From: Candidatus Opimibacter skivensis
GTDB lineage: Bacteria; Bacteroidota; Bacteroidia; Chitinophagales; Saprospiraceae
Direction of reading: 5' to 3'
Assembly: GCA_016722045.1 (NCBI GenBank)
Contig: JADKGY010000031.1
Coordinates: 120,338-184,337 of the forward strand
Length of the DNA stretch: 64,000 bases
Under the pieces are notes generated by a model, which had not been told where the DNA came from, ran no database searches, and saw only the letters and a program-made list of their open reading frames with translations. Shown here in pieces: positions 34,360-45,873 of this stretch. The stretch's first letter is position 1. The number at the start of each line of letters is the position of its first letter. A program made the position numbers and the translations under genes.

Positions 34360-37300
34360 ATGACTTTCGAAGAAAAATTAAACACCCTCAACCCTGCCCA
34401 GCGCGAAGCCGTCGAATCCATCGAAGGCCCCGTCATGGTCATAGCAGGCCCGGGGACAGGCAAAACAGAAATACTCAGCCTTCGCATCGGTTATATCCTT
34501 CAAAACACGGATACCCCTCCGGGTAGCATCCTCTGCCTGACATACACAGATGCCGCTTCTTCTGAAATGAGGCATCGTCTCATCGACTATATAGGCCCGG
34601 AAGCCTACAGCATCCAGGTCAATACATTTCATAGCTTCTGTAATCTGGTCATTCAGGAAAATCCTTCCGTCTTCCAACAAGCCCGTGATCTCGATTCTAT
34701 TTCGGACATCGATAAGTTCAGACTGCTGCAACGCCTGATTGATCATTTTGGGGAAGATCATCCGCTGAAGAAGTTTAAAGGACAGACCTATTCAAGTTGG
34801 GACAGGCTTCTCTCTCTATTCTCGACAATGAAACGGGAGAACTGGTCGCCCGAACATGTGTACGAGATGATCGATGAATATATCGACAGGATGAGACAGA
34901 GCGAAGATTATATCTACAAACGTAAGACTGGTGATTACGTTAAAGGTGATTTCAAAGAAAAAGATTTCAAAAAAGAGGTTCTTGATAAAATGGATACACT
35001 GAAGGCAGCCGTCGGTGAATTCAATGTATACAATCAATTTCTCGCTGAAGAAGGGAAGTACGATTACGATGACATGCTTCAATGGGTATACAAAGCCTTT
35101 GGAGATTTTCCGGACATACTGGCCAATTACCAGGAGCGTTTTCTGTATTTTTTAGTGGATGAATTTCAGGATACAAATGGAATTCAAATTGATATTCTCA
35201 AAAGGCTTATTGATCATGAATGGCTAGATCGCCCAAATGTATTTGTGGTCGGTGATGATGATCAGGCCATCTTTCGATTTCAGGGTGCTAACATTAAAAA
35301 TCTCTTCGATTTCAAAGAGCAATATGATCCTCATATTATTTTACTGGAAGAAAATTACAGAAGCTCTCAAAGAATACTCAACGCCGCACAAAAAGTCCTT
35401 GCTCCTGTAGAAGATAGTCTTTCCAGATTAATCTTCGGCGAACCAAAGAAATTAAAGGCTTCCGGCCCTTTCGCAGCGTTTCCTCAACAAGTCAGCATTC
35501 ATACCTATCCGACTGTAGCCTTTGAAAATGCGGATATTTTCCATCAGATGAAGAGATGGCATGAAACGCAGACAGAAGGATCGGTAGCTGTACTTTATAC
35601 CAAGCATGATTTAGGTACTGATCTTGCATTTGCATTGAAAGGTGCAGGAATTCCATTTCAGACATTACGTTCTGCAGATGCATTGCAGCAACCTATCGTA
35701 CAGCATATCCTTGACATCCTGTCTTGTCTGCAGATGCTGACAGAAGGTGCTGACAATGATGATGCACTTCTGTATCGAATCCTTCATCTAAAATATCTTG
35801 ACCCGCAGTCAACAGATCTACAGCGATTGATTTTAGCCTACACTGCTAAAGAAAGAGATGACAAATCCACACTATTTATGTGGCTGGGTGATCCGGAAAA
35901 ACTTGATAAAATTTCTTTTCGGAACAGGCCATGGATCGATGCACAGTTTTCATTGCTCAATGAAGCGACAGCCAATTATTTTACCACGACATTGATCTGG
36001 CTTGTAGAATGGATCGTTCACCGTTTTGGCATCATGCAATGGGTTTTGAAACAACCTGAAAAATTCATTCATCTGTATACGATAAAATCATTTTACTCAT
36101 TTGTCGAACAGGAAGCCTCAGGGCATCAATCGTACAAAGCTGCAGATCTGATTGAAACTTGCCAGATGATGACCGATTATAATATCAGATTGTCAGTTCA
36201 GGAATTGGCCTCGAATCCCACAGGTATCCATCTTTCCACATTACATGGTGCCAAAGGATTAGAATATGATACTGTTTTCATCAAAAACTTTGTGGAGACA
36301 GAATGGGAAAAGAAACGAGCCAATAACCGGCAGTTTTCATTTCCTGACAATCTGGTCAAAACTGAAAATCAAAAAAGTCATCTTGAATCCGGACAGGATG
36401 TCGAGGACCATGATCGCCGCAGACTCATGTATGTAGGCATGACACGAGCTAAGAAAGAATTATATCTCTCATATGCTAAGAAACGGGATGAAAGCAAGTT
36501 GCTCACACCAAGTATATATCTGACGGAGATCGCACAGGATGATCCTCATATCGTACAAAATGTAATCCCGACGGATGAAGAAATCCTGGCTGAATATCTG
36601 GTCGCACGCATGTCGGGTCAACAAGCTGTTAATCTGGAAATGGATAGTGAGGAAATCAAACGACGAGTAGAACATTATGTGCTCAATGTCTCTGCTCTCA
36701 ATCAATATCTCGAGTGTCCTTTGAAGTTTTATTATGAAAAAATATTACTCATTCCCGCTTCACAAAAACCATATCTGATCTTTGGATCTGCATTACATGA
36801 GGCTTTGCAAAAATTATTTGACAGGCGTTTTAAAGCAGGCTTCAAAGATGCCGGACTGGATTACCTGTTATGGACATTTGAAAACTATATGGAACGGGAG
36901 CGGCACCGTTTTACTAAAATGGAATTTGCTGACCAGGTGACTTATGGTAAAAAAACATTGACACAATATTATAATCATTATTCAACTACCTGGTCAGAAG
37001 ATATGACATATGAAACCGAATATCGTATACGCGATATTCAGATAGAAGGTGTGCCTGTTACCGGTTTCATTGACAGGATTGATAAGATGAATAATGATAT
37101 CCGCGTGTATGATTACAAGACCGGACGTACGGATAAATTTTATCAAAAACTAAAACCTCATTCAGACACAGAACCTGAGGGAGGTCCCTATTGGCGTCAG
37201 ATGGTCTTTTATGATCTGATGTTGCAAAAAGATCCGCGTATCCATAAGCATTTGACTGCAGGTTATATCCAGGCGCTTGAACCGGATAAGGATGGAAAAT

Positions 37301-37479
37301 TTATTCAACGGGAAGTAAAGATCACCGATGATGATCGCACATTTGTGACGCAACAAATAGTGGAGACATATCAGAAGATTCAAAATCTTGAATTTGAAAA
37401 AGGCTGCGGAGAATGTGAGTGGTGTAAGATGCATGATCTTAATCCGCCTCTACCTTCTGATGAGTCAGATGATGAATAG
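34360..37479 (+). CDS. UvrD-type helicase with C-terminal PD-(D/E)XK nuclease
   Basis: A 1039-residue fusion protein. Superfamily 1 helicase motifs: I AGPGTGKT (29-36), Ia TYTDAAS, II VDEFQDT (about 266-272), III GDDDQAIFRFQGA, IV, V HLSTLHGAKGLEYD, VI RLMYVGMTRAKKEL (from residue 688). The C-terminal nuclease has LECPLKFYYE, FGSALHEAL, GFIDRID and VYDYKTGR (about 904-920), then QMVFYDL. Cysteines C786 and C1016-x2-C1019-x2-C1022 are placed as in the iron-sulfur nucleases of AddB/RecB type. It likely processes DNA ends or blocked forks. No addB-like partner is present, so it may act alone. Confidence 0.88.
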   Translation: MTFEEKLNTLNPAQREAVESIEGPVMVIAGPGTGKTEILSLRIGYILQNTDTPPGSILCLTYTDAASSEMRHRLIDYIGPEAYSIQVNTFHSFCNLVIQENPSVFQQARDLDSISDIDKFRLLQRLIDHFGEDHPLKKFKGQTYSSWDRLLSLFSTMKRENWSPEHVYEMIDEYIDRMRQSEDYIYKRKTGDYVKGDFKEKDFKKEVLDKMDTLKAAVGEFNVYNQFLAEEGKYDYDDMLQWVYKAFGDFPDILANYQERFLYFLVDEFQDTNGIQIDILKRLIDHEWLDRPNVFVVGDDDQAIFRFQGANIKNLFDFKEQYDPHIILLEENYRSSQRILNAAQKVLAPVEDSLSRLIFGEPKKLKASGPFAAFPQQVSIHTYPTVAFENADIFHQMKRWHETQTEGSVAVLYTKHDLGTDLAFALKGAGIPFQTLRSADALQQPIVQHILDILSCLQMLTEGADNDDALLYRILHLKYLDPQSTDLQRLILAYTAKERDDKSTLFMWLGDPEKLDKISFRNRPWIDAQFSLLNEATANYFTTTLIWLVEWIVHRFGIMQWVLKQPEKFIHLYTIKSFYSFVEQEASGHQSYKAADLIETCQMMTDYNIRLSVQELASNPTGIHLSTLHGAKGLEYDTVFIKNFVETEWEKKRANNRQFSFPDNLVKTENQKSHLESGQDVEDHDRRRLMYVGMTRAKKELYLSYAKKRDESKLLTPSIYLTEIAQDDPHIVQNVIPTDEEILAEYLVARMSGQQAVNLEMDSEEIKRRVEHYVLNVSALNQYLECPLKFYYEKILLIPASQKPYLIFGSALHEALQKLFDRRFKAGFKDAGLDYLLWTFENYMERERHRFTKMEFADQVTYGKKTLTQYYNHYSTTWSEDMTYETEYRIRDIQIEGVPVTGFIDRIDKMNNDIRVYDYKTGRTDKFYQKLKPHSDTEPEGGPYWRQMVFYDLMLQKDPRIHKHLTAGYIQALEPDKDGKFIQREVKITDDDRTFVTQQIVETYQKIQNLEFEKGCGECEWCKMHDLNPPLPSDESDDE

Positions 37480-37508
37480 GTGCAAGATTGGATTTAAGAT
37501 TTAATACC

Positions 37509-40500
37509 TTAATTGGAATTTACGGTAGGAGATGAATTTGTTACAGTTATTGTCGGTGATAATCTTAGAATAAATTCCGTAAGGTTAGCATCAGTTGACA
37601 GATCAAGTTTCTTTCTTAATCTGTAACGGCTTCCCTCTACACCCCGAATTGAAATATTCAAAAGTGGCGCTATTTCTTTTGTGCTCAGATTCATTCTCAG
37701 GTATGCACAAAGTTTTAAATCACTGGTACTGAGCTGAGGAAAACTTTCGCGCAGGTGTTTTAGAAAATCCACATGCACCTGGTCGAAATGATGTGCAAAA
37801 TGTTCCCAGTCTTCATCAAGTTTCACATCGAAATTGACCATGTTGAGCAATTGCTGAACTTCTTTTGTCACTGCAGGATCAGGTGATTTCTCCCGGATCT
37901 GATGCAAGCCTTCCTGAACGGCCAATAAAATCTCCGCTTTTTGAACGAGGTGCATTGTCGTCAATGCCAGTTCCTGATTTTTATATTTTATTTCGACCTC
38001 AAGTTTTTCATTCTGGATTTCAGACAATGCTGCTTTTGATTGCTCTGCTTCACGAATCGCATGGGCTTCCTTTTCCTGGTGTGTCACTGTCATCAGCGCT
38101 TTCTCTGATTCAAATCTTTTACGCTGACGCAGCATAAAACCAGCGAACAAACCCAGAAAACCTAACCCATAAATCACTTTTGCCGTGGTCGTCTTAAACC
38201 ATGGAGGAGGTATTCTGAAGAGATAAGAAACCACATTGCTCTCATGACCATCTTTTATTCTTGCCTGGGCGAGAAATGTGTAATTGCCTGTGCCGAGTGA
38301 GGTAAAATCGCGCCGTGTATCTACACTCCATGGCGACCAATCATCCTCCAGTCCCTCAAGTTTTGTCCTGAACTGCACCAGATAGGGCGTTTTATATTCA
38401 GTAGCTGAAAATGAAAAACTCAAATTATTCAGATCAGATGCTAACTGATGGACTTCGCTGACTCCCTGTGTCCTATCATGAAGATAATATCCACCAAACA
38501 AGACTGAATCCTGGCTCCGCCCCGCACGCACTGCATCAAGGATCACCTGTATAGTGTCATTTTGATCCGACCCCGGATGCGCATCATAATGCACAAATCC
38601 TTCCTCAGTGCCAAAGAGCACATTGTTTTCATCGATGGGATAAATAAATTCAAAACCACCTACCAGTTTACCTGCCAATTCAGGAAATACTTTCTTTCGT
38701 ACTTGTTTTTTTACGCCCAGATCATCAATCAGCAGCAAGCCTACTTCATCATCGATGACATACCAGATATTTCCTTTTATATCTTCCTTCATGGCTTTCA
38801 CCCGGTGATTGATCCCAATGATACTATTGAAAGATGAATCCGGTACAAAACGATTTTGTGCATTATCAAATTGATAAACACCTCTTTCTGTTCCGAAAAT
38901 GGCCTTGCCCGCTATGCTAAATACATAATTATTTAAATTGGATGGAAGGCCACCGGACTGATCGAAAAATTTAATGTCCGGATCATATTTTGAATCTTCA
39001 TGCCAGATGACATGATATAATCCTCTGTAAGGATGAGAAACCCAAATCGATCCATCCGCATCTTTAACCATTATCCTGCAAGACTCATGTATGCCATTTA
39101 TCTTGCGATCATAAATCCATCTTTCATTTATTTTGTGGTACAAGACTAAACCGGTATATGTACCTGACATCATGTAATGTTCATTTAATGGAATATAGAT
39201 CCATGTGCCCGGTTCTGTTGAGATAGATGAAGCGACATTATTCTTCAATTGAAATGCACCTTCATGATGACCCATCAGCATTTCATGATCTATGACTGTA
39301 AACCCCCACACCTGGCCTTCTCCATTGATGACGCGCTCGAAAAACGGACCCTGCTCCGGATCATAATAGGATTGCCATGGAGCTATGTATGCACCATTTG
39401 AAACGCCAAGGTAAAGTTGATGATCAAACACAGCTGCACTGTAACCTGTGGCATGCAACTCGTCATCCGGAAAAATAGTGGTGAACTTCGAATCCAATAC
39501 CACACAATCAATACCATTGTCCAGGCCAAGCCAAAGATTGCCATCATGATCACAAAATGTATGGAGGATATTATTATTCTGTAGTCCGTGTTTTTTAGTC
39601 AGATGTCTATACATCCGCCTATGTTTATCTATGACAATCAATCCATCAAGTGATGTGCCTATGGCAATATTTCCATCAGACAATCCAGTGGAAGAATAAA
39701 TCCGCTTCTGTCTCAGGATTTCATCATGAGCCGTCATCCATCGACCTGCCCCACTATTCGTGAGAAAGAACATTCCATTTTTCAAAGAGCTGAAAAGAAT
39801 AGTATCATTTGCCCACTCGATCATACCGGAAACAGAGCTCTCCAGTGCTTCGATTTTTCTGAAGGGCTGAAAATATCCGTCTTTAAAAATGAGTAAATCA
39901 TGATTTTCCGTTTGTAGCAGGAGGCCCAGTTTGGTATTTATCAACTTCTGAAGACCTCCTTCCATTTCATGTATTTTTATTTTCCCTCCATCATACTCAA
40001 ATATTGATCGGTTAGTCCGGAAGTATACATGATCTTTATGGAAAACGATATCCCATACATCCTCAAAATTCCGTTGATCGGGAGGTAATAATCCAATCAG
40101 GGAGGTATACATCAGGACACCATTTGGACCTGGAAAGAAATATCCGATTTCACTCTGAGCCCCCGTATAAATCCGGTTGTCCCTATCTATCGCTACAGAT
40201 CTGACAATGGTATGATTGGATACCGGAAAACTGGTCCAGTCCTTTCCGTCAAAACGTAGCAAACCGTCATTATTGGCAAAATAAATCTGACCTGACTTGT
40301 CCTGAGTAGCATCCCAGTTTTGAGTTCCTGCCCCATAGATCTTCCGGGTATAGTTCCAGATAGGGGGAACACCGATGTTGACGCTTTGGGAGGTGGCAAG
40401 GACAGGCAAAAGCAAGATTGCCACAATAAGGAAAAGGATTTCGACGAAATCGGTTCGATGTGTACCCTGTCCTAAAATAAATTTCCCGTCTGTCGTACAC

Positions 40501-40556
40501 CCCCAATCCCCATTTCTCAATAAAATCAGGGCCTGTCGTAGCATTGTCGTAGTCAT
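37509..40556 (-). CDS. One-component sensor: beta-propeller, Y_Y_Y domain, membrane helix, LuxR-type HTH
   Basis: A 1015-residue protein. N-terminal signal/anchor (LFLIVAILLLPVLATSQ, about residues 41-57), two seven-bladed propellers of Reg_prop type (up to about residue 690), a Y_Y_Y domain (LEGLEDDWSPWSVDTRRDFTSLGTGNYTF), a membrane helix near 790, a coiled coil (810-880) and a LuxR-like helix-turn-helix at the end (LSTSDLKLCAYLRMNLSTKEIAPLLNIS). Unlike hybrid two-component regulators of Bacteroides utilisation loci, there is no kinase or receiver. It is divergent from the susC/susD locus and probably senses its glycan. The long 36-residue stretch before the hydrophobic segment makes the start uncertain. 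Confidence 0.85.
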   Translation of the reverse strand: MTTTMLRQALILLRNGDWGCTTDGKFILGQGTHRTDFVEILFLIVAILLLPVLATSQSVNIGVPPIWNYTRKIYGAGTQNWDATQDKSGQIYFANNDGLLRFDGKDWTSFPVSNHTIVRSVAIDRDNRIYTGAQSEIGYFFPGPNGVLMYTSLIGLLPPDQRNFEDVWDIVFHKDHVYFRTNRSIFEYDGGKIKIHEMEGGLQKLINTKLGLLLQTENHDLLIFKDGYFQPFRKIEALESSVSGMIEWANDTILFSSLKNGMFFLTNSGAGRWMTAHDEILRQKRIYSSTGLSDGNIAIGTSLDGLIVIDKHRRMYRHLTKKHGLQNNNILHTFCDHDGNLWLGLDNGIDCVVLDSKFTTIFPDDELHATGYSAAVFDHQLYLGVSNGAYIAPWQSYYDPEQGPFFERVINGEGQVWGFTVIDHEMLMGHHEGAFQLKNNVASSISTEPGTWIYIPLNEHYMMSGTYTGLVLYHKINERWIYDRKINGIHESCRIMVKDADGSIWVSHPYRGLYHVIWHEDSKYDPDIKFFDQSGGLPSNLNNYVFSIAGKAIFGTERGVYQFDNAQNRFVPDSSFNSIIGINHRVKAMKEDIKGNIWYVIDDEVGLLLIDDLGVKKQVRKKVFPELAGKLVGGFEFIYPIDENNVLFGTEEGFVHYDAHPGSDQNDTIQVILDAVRAGRSQDSVLFGGYYLHDRTQGVSEVHQLASDLNNLSFSFSATEYKTPYLVQFRTKLEGLEDDWSPWSVDTRRDFTSLGTGNYTFLAQARIKDGHESNVVSYLFRIPPPWFKTTTAKVIYGLGFLGLFAGFMLRQRKRFESEKALMTVTHQEKEAHAIREAEQSKAALSEIQNEKLEVEIKYKNQELALTTMHLVQKAEILLAVQEGLHQIREKSPDPAVTKEVQQLLNMVNFDVKLDEDWEHFAHHFDQVHVDFLKHLRESFPQLSTSDLKLCAYLRMNLSTKEIAPLLNISIRGVEGSRYRLRKKLDLSTDANLTEFILRLSPTITVTNSSPTVNSN

Positions 40557-40691
40557 ATCGTAGCGAAAGATAGTACAAAGAGTAGTTTAAACGTAATCAA
40601 TAATTGCGTGATAACGAATGTAAACAGTCAAATTTGCGGACTTTCTTCAGTCACACAAAATTTTATTCCTAAATCGAAAAAGAAACTAATC

Positions 40692-42743
40692 ATGATCAAA
40701 AATTTACTCTCCATTTTATCTTTCCTCTTTGTCGTAGCCTACGCTGAGGCTCAAACCACGATCCTGGACTTTGAAACAGCTGGCACGTCAACTACTTTCC
40801 AATACTTTGGAAGTGGATTGGATGGCTCACTTAATCAGATCATTCCTAACCCGGATGCCTCTGGAGAAGATACAAGCAGCATGGTAGCCAGCTTTACGAA
40901 GCCGGCTGTAGCTGAAGTTTGGGCAGGTGCTTTTTCTAATCCTAACCCGGGCATTCCGGTCGATTTAACTTTAAGTAGTAAAGTGTCGATCAAAGTATGG
41001 ATGGATCATATAGGGTCCCTCAGTCTGAAACTAGAAAACTCAACAGATGGTGGTTCAAATTGGGTGACTACAGTGGCAAACACACAGGTCAATACATGGG
41101 AAACCTTAGTTTTTGATGCTACCGCTCTTTCCATCGAAGCACCTAATGCAGCTGCAGCAGGGCATACTTATGCTACAGTAACCCTGTTCTTCGACTTTGG
41201 AAATCCAGGTACAGGTACTGATGTAACAAGCTACCTGGATGATATCATCGTACTTCCACCAGCGCCGGTATTTACTTCCATTCTTGATTTCGAAACACCA
41301 GCGACAGGAACGGTATTCCAGTATTTCGGTAGTCCATTAGACGGAACATTTACAGAAATCTTGGCTAATCCTGATCCTTCAGGAATTGACACAAGTGACA
41401 ACGTGACACATTTTATCAAACCTGCAGTCGCCGAAGTATGGGCCGGTGCATTCAGCAACCCGAATCCAACAACACCTGTCACATTAGATGCCGGTAGCCA
41501 GGTGTGCATCAAAGTATGGATGGACCACATCGGCAATCTTGCACTCAAACTTGAAAATGGCGCGGGCGGACAAGCTAACTGGATTACAACTGTAGCAAAT
41601 ACAACCATCAATCAATGGGAGGAAATATGCTTTGATATATCAGCTCCTTCTATTGAAGCTCCTTTCGAACCCGCTACAGGCACATACAATACAATTACCT
41701 TATTTTTTGATTTTGGTACAGCAGGCAATGGCACTGACATCAATTATTATTTTGATGACATCGGTGTGAAATCAATAGGTGCACCGCAGGCACGCAATGT
41801 TCATTTCAAAATCGACATGAATCAGTATGCACAAAACTTTGATCAGGTTTATCTCAGTGGTACGTTCAATAACTGGTCAGGCGATGCGAATCCCCTGGCT
41901 GATCCCGAATTTGATGGTGTCTGGGAAGGTGATCTTCAACTTACAAATGGTTCGTATGAATATAAAGTCACTCTGGACAATTGGGCTGGACAGGAACAAT
42001 TCCAGGGTTTCGAGGAGTGCACAAAGAAAGATCCTTCTGGACAATTCGTCAATCGTTTACTGCTTGTCAGTGGGGATACTGAACTTCCACAATTCTGCTT
42101 TAATAGTTGCTATGCATGTGGACAGGAAAGAAGCATCACATTCCGTATAGGCATGTACACCTTTACACCGAGCCCTGATGGTGTTTGGCTTGCCGGCGGT
42201 GGAAATTTTGACGTCCCGGGAGGTAAGTACAAAATGCAGGATGATGATGGTGATGGAATCTATGAAATCACTGTACCTCGCGAAGTCGGATTCAGTTCAT
42301 ACTACGATTTCGCCAATGGCGCATGTCCCGATTATAGTTGCAAAGAAGATTTAAGCGGCCAGTCATGTGGTGATCCAAACAATTACAATGACCGTTTCCT
42401 TTCTGCAGTGCAGACAGATACAATCATTGAAACTTGTTTTGGTACTTGTTTCATAGACGCCGCTTGTACTGTAGGAACCATAAATCCTACTCAGGATGAG
42501 CATGTGTTTTCTCTTTATGGAAATCCTTCAATAAATGGTCAGTCGGTTTTAGAATTCGGAGACCAGGTGAAAGGTGAGAAGGTAGTATCGCTGACAAATA
42601 CACTCGGACAGAACATCAGAAACTGGCGTGTAGATGAAGGTATCACCACACAACATATGAGTACTGCCGGTTTACCATCAGGCCTTTATTTCGTGACGGT
42701 CACTGCAGGCAACCGCTTTTACACACGCAAACTCACGAGGTAA
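40692..42743 (+). CDS. T9SS-exported glycan-binding protein with duplicated and CBM-like domains
   Basis: About 683 residues from ATG 40692, which gives a signal peptide (MIKNLLSILSFLFVVAYAEAQ). Two copies of a ~180-residue beta-sandwich module follow (ILDFETAGTSTTFQYFGS and ILDFETPATGTVFQYFGS, both with VAEVWAGAFSNPNP). Next are two starch/glycogen-binding-like modules (VYLSGTFNNWSGDANP to YKVTLDNW; then VWLAGGGNFDVPGGKYKM) and a T9SS sorting domain (FSLYGNPSING to RKLTR). It is the first gene of the locus and probably plays the SusE/F-like surface binding role. The binding targets are inferred from context. Confidence 0.82.
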   Translation: MIKNLLSILSFLFVVAYAEAQTTILDFETAGTSTTFQYFGSGLDGSLNQIIPNPDASGEDTSSMVASFTKPAVAEVWAGAFSNPNPGIPVDLTLSSKVSIKVWMDHIGSLSLKLENSTDGGSNWVTTVANTQVNTWETLVFDATALSIEAPNAAAAGHTYATVTLFFDFGNPGTGTDVTSYLDDIIVLPPAPVFTSILDFETPATGTVFQYFGSPLDGTFTEILANPDPSGIDTSDNVTHFIKPAVAEVWAGAFSNPNPTTPVTLDAGSQVCIKVWMDHIGNLALKLENGAGGQANWITTVANTTINQWEEICFDISAPSIEAPFEPATGTYNTITLFFDFGTAGNGTDINYYFDDIGVKSIGAPQARNVHFKIDMNQYAQNFDQVYLSGTFNNWSGDANPLADPEFDGVWEGDLQLTNGSYEYKVTLDNWAGQEQFQGFEECTKKDPSGQFVNRLLLVSGDTELPQFCFNSCYACGQERSITFRIGMYTFTPSPDGVWLAGGGNFDVPGGKYKMQDDDGDGIYEITVPREVGFSSYYDFANGACPDYSCKEDLSGQSCGDPNNYNDRFLSAVQTDTIIETCFGTCFIDAACTVGTINPTQDEHVFSLYGNPSINGQSVLEFGDQVKGEKVVSLTNTLGQNIRNWRVDEGITTQHMSTAGLPSGLYFVTVTAGNRFYTRKLTR

Positions 42744-42792
42744 GATCATTCTAAAAATGACTGCGCGATTAAATTGTATATCCACTTGTGTC

Positions 42793-45700
42793 ATGAATAT
42801 CAAGACCATGCGTTTAGGTTTTTTAATACTCACCCTCTGTTCGTTTTTTTCTGCGAATGGACAACATCAGGTCAGCGGCAATATCACGATGATGCCGGGC
42901 AATGAGCCTGCCATTGGGGCTACCGTCATCGTAAAAGGTACTACTACCGGCGTCATCGCAGATTTCAATGGCCATTATACCATTGCTGTACCTGATGAGC
43001 ATGCTGTACTTCTTGTTACCTACACAGGCTATTCGGAGCAGGAAATAGTAGTAGACAAACTTGTCACGGTGGATGTGCAATTGAAAGAAAGCATTTCTCA
43101 ACTCAACGAAGTGATCGTCACCGGGTATGGTGTACAGAAAAGATCCAACATCAGTGGAAGTGTTTCGACGATACATTCCGACGAAATCGCTGAGAAACCA
43201 ATCCTTCGTGTAGAGCAGGCATTACAAGGCCGAACGGCGGGAGTACAGATAGCCCAGGTATCAGGTTCGCCGGGCAGTGGATTGACTGTGCGCGTGCGTG
43301 GTGTTGGCACGATCAACAATAGTGATCCGTTGTACATCGTCGATGGTATGCCGGTTGAAGGTTTGGATTATCTCAATCCAAATGATATCGAAACGATCAA
43401 TGTGTTGAAAGATGCGGCATCATCTGCAATCTATGGAGCTCGTGGTGCCAATGGTGTTGTACTCATCACCACTAAAGGCGGACAGCGCAATCAGGAAGGT
43501 ACATTGAGTTATGATGCTTATTATGGAATACAACGGGCAGCCCGATTACTTGATCTGCTGGATGCACGTGAATATGCAGTGATTCAAAATGAAGCGTACG
43601 TCGCTGCCGGTAAAACTCCTCTGCCGGAATTTGCAAATCCAGATGCACTGGGCAAAGGAACAGACTGGCAGGAAGCGATTTTCACGCATGCACCGATCTC
43701 AAGTCATCAATTGACATTGACCGGAGGAAAAGAGCATTCATCCTATGCACTATCAGGCAATTATTTTTCACAGGATGGAATCGTAGGTGGAGATAAAGCA
43801 AATTTCCAACGTATCACGGCCAGAGTGAATGGCAATCAGGATCTGAAACCATGGTTGACTGTGGGAAATAATATCGGTTACACCTGGTTCCAACGTGATG
43901 CGTTATCGGAAAATACGCAATACAATTCTCCGATCGTGCGTGCATTGAATATCGATCCGGTCACGCCTATTCGTAAAGCTGATGGCACATATGCCTATTC
44001 AAACTATGCAGATACCGACATCGCGAATCCTGTCAATGGCATCGAACAGACACACAACACCTGGCGAAGCAATCGCCTTGTAGGCAGTGTTTATGGAGAT
44101 GCTAAATTGGGAAAACGTTTTTCATTTCGCTCTACATTCAGCATGGATCAGACATTTGCTACGCAGAGAATCTTTTTTCCAAAATATGATCTGAGTAATA
44201 TTCCATCGATCAGTGAAGCACCTGCAGCAGAAAAAAGTCTTGTAAATAGTGTTGTCGTAGGAAATTACAACTGGCGCAATCTTCAATTGGAAAATGTACT
44301 GACATACACCAATACATTCAATGAAAAGCATGGGGTCACCCTTATCGGAGGCACCACTGCATTGAAAAAAAAGATTTGATGCAAGCGGAGGCGCCAATAC
44401 AAATCTTCCTTCCAATGACCCTAAAGATGCATACATCGGAAATACAATTGATCCGATAGCTTCACAAAGTGCGTGGCAGATAGCGAACGAATCAACATTG
44501 CTGTCATGGTTTGCAAAAGGAAATTATGCTTACGACAATACATATTTATTTTCTGCCACTTTCAGGGCTGATGGTTCATCGCGGTTTGGAAAAAATAATC
44601 GCTATGGCTACTTCCCTTCATTTTCAGCAGGGTGGGTGCTGAGTCATGCGGCATTCTGGTCTGTAGACGAGATCAGTTTTGCGAAGTTGCGCGCAAGTTG
44701 GGGACGGAATGGGAATGACCAGATAGGTGATTATAGTTTCACTACGGTAGTTTCAAGCGGCCAGAACTATGTATTCGGTCCGAATGAAACCATCACCAAT
44801 GGAAGTGTTGCACTGAGTGCTGCAAATCCGGATTTGAAATGGGAAACCATCACGCAAACGGATATCGGTCTTGATCTGGAATTCTACAATGGCCAGATCA
44901 ATTTTACCGGTGATTATTATATCAAGAAGACATCAGATATGCTTTATGCCTCACCTATTCCATTGGTAGCAGGTACTGCAGCACCCATTCAGAATGTGGC
45001 TACTGCTGAAAACAGAGGCTTAGAGTTGTCAATTGCTTATCGCAATATTGAACATTCACTTCATTATTCACTGGGTGGAAATATTTCATTCATTAAAAGT
45101 GAAGTGACCGGTTTGGGGACAGGTGGTGAACCTGTGTATTCGGGAACTGTGCAAAGTGCCAATGCCAAAGCATCGAAGACGGATGTGGGCCATCCATTAG
45201 CATCATTCTTCGGATATGTGACCGATGGTATTTTCCAGACTCCTGAAGAAGTTGAAGCTGCTGCTTTTCAAAATAGTGGTACCGCTCCCGGCGATATCCG
45301 TTTCAAAGATTTGAACAATGATGGTGTGATCGACATCAAAGATCAAACGTATATCGGCAATCCAACGCCTAAATTTTCTTATGGCCTTACCGGTGATCTT
45401 GAGTGGAAAGGCATAGAATTGAATTTATTCTTCCAGGGTACACAGGGAAATGATATCTACAACAATACCGTACGGTATGATTTTACTTATGTAAATAGAC
45501 CTTCATCAGTACTCGATCGATGGACCGGACCGGGAACATCTAATTCAGAGCCACGAGTCAATCTGAGTGATCCGAATCAAAATGCAAGAGTCAGTGACCG
45601 GTTTATTGAAGATGGGTCTTATGTGCGGCTTAAGACATTGCAGCTGGGATATAATTTTCCATCATCATGGTTGAAGAAGGTGCATATGGAAAAATGTAAA

Positions 45701-45862
45701 GTCTATATCACCGGTCAAAACCTGCTGACATTTACCAAGTATCAGGGTCTTGATCCTGAAATAGGAAGCGTGGGCGTGGGATCAAGTCTTGAATTGGGCA
45801 TTGATAATGGTTTCTATCCACAGGCGCGAACGGTGATGGGAGGATTAAGCGTAACATTTTAA
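42793..45862 (+). CDS. SusC/RagA-type TonB-linked outer-membrane transporter, one frameshift
   Basis: Two frames joined at about 44370 give a protein of about 1020 residues. The 5' part starts at MNIKTMRLGFLILTLCSFF (ATG 42793; the ORF is open to 42757) and contains the carboxypeptidase-regulatory domain (IGATVIVKGTTTGVIADFNGHY), the SusC signature QLNEVIVTGYGVQKRS, and the plug (RVRGVGTINNSDPLYIVDGMPV, DAASSAIYGARGANGVVLITTKGG). The 3' part is the barrel ending ARTVMGGLSVTF. The break is in an A8 run (ttgaaaaaaaagattt); seven A restore the frame, as in a homopolymer error. It imports oligosaccharides with the SusD partner that follows 11 bp downstream. Confidence 0.9.
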
Positions 45863-45873
45863 ATCTGCAACTC

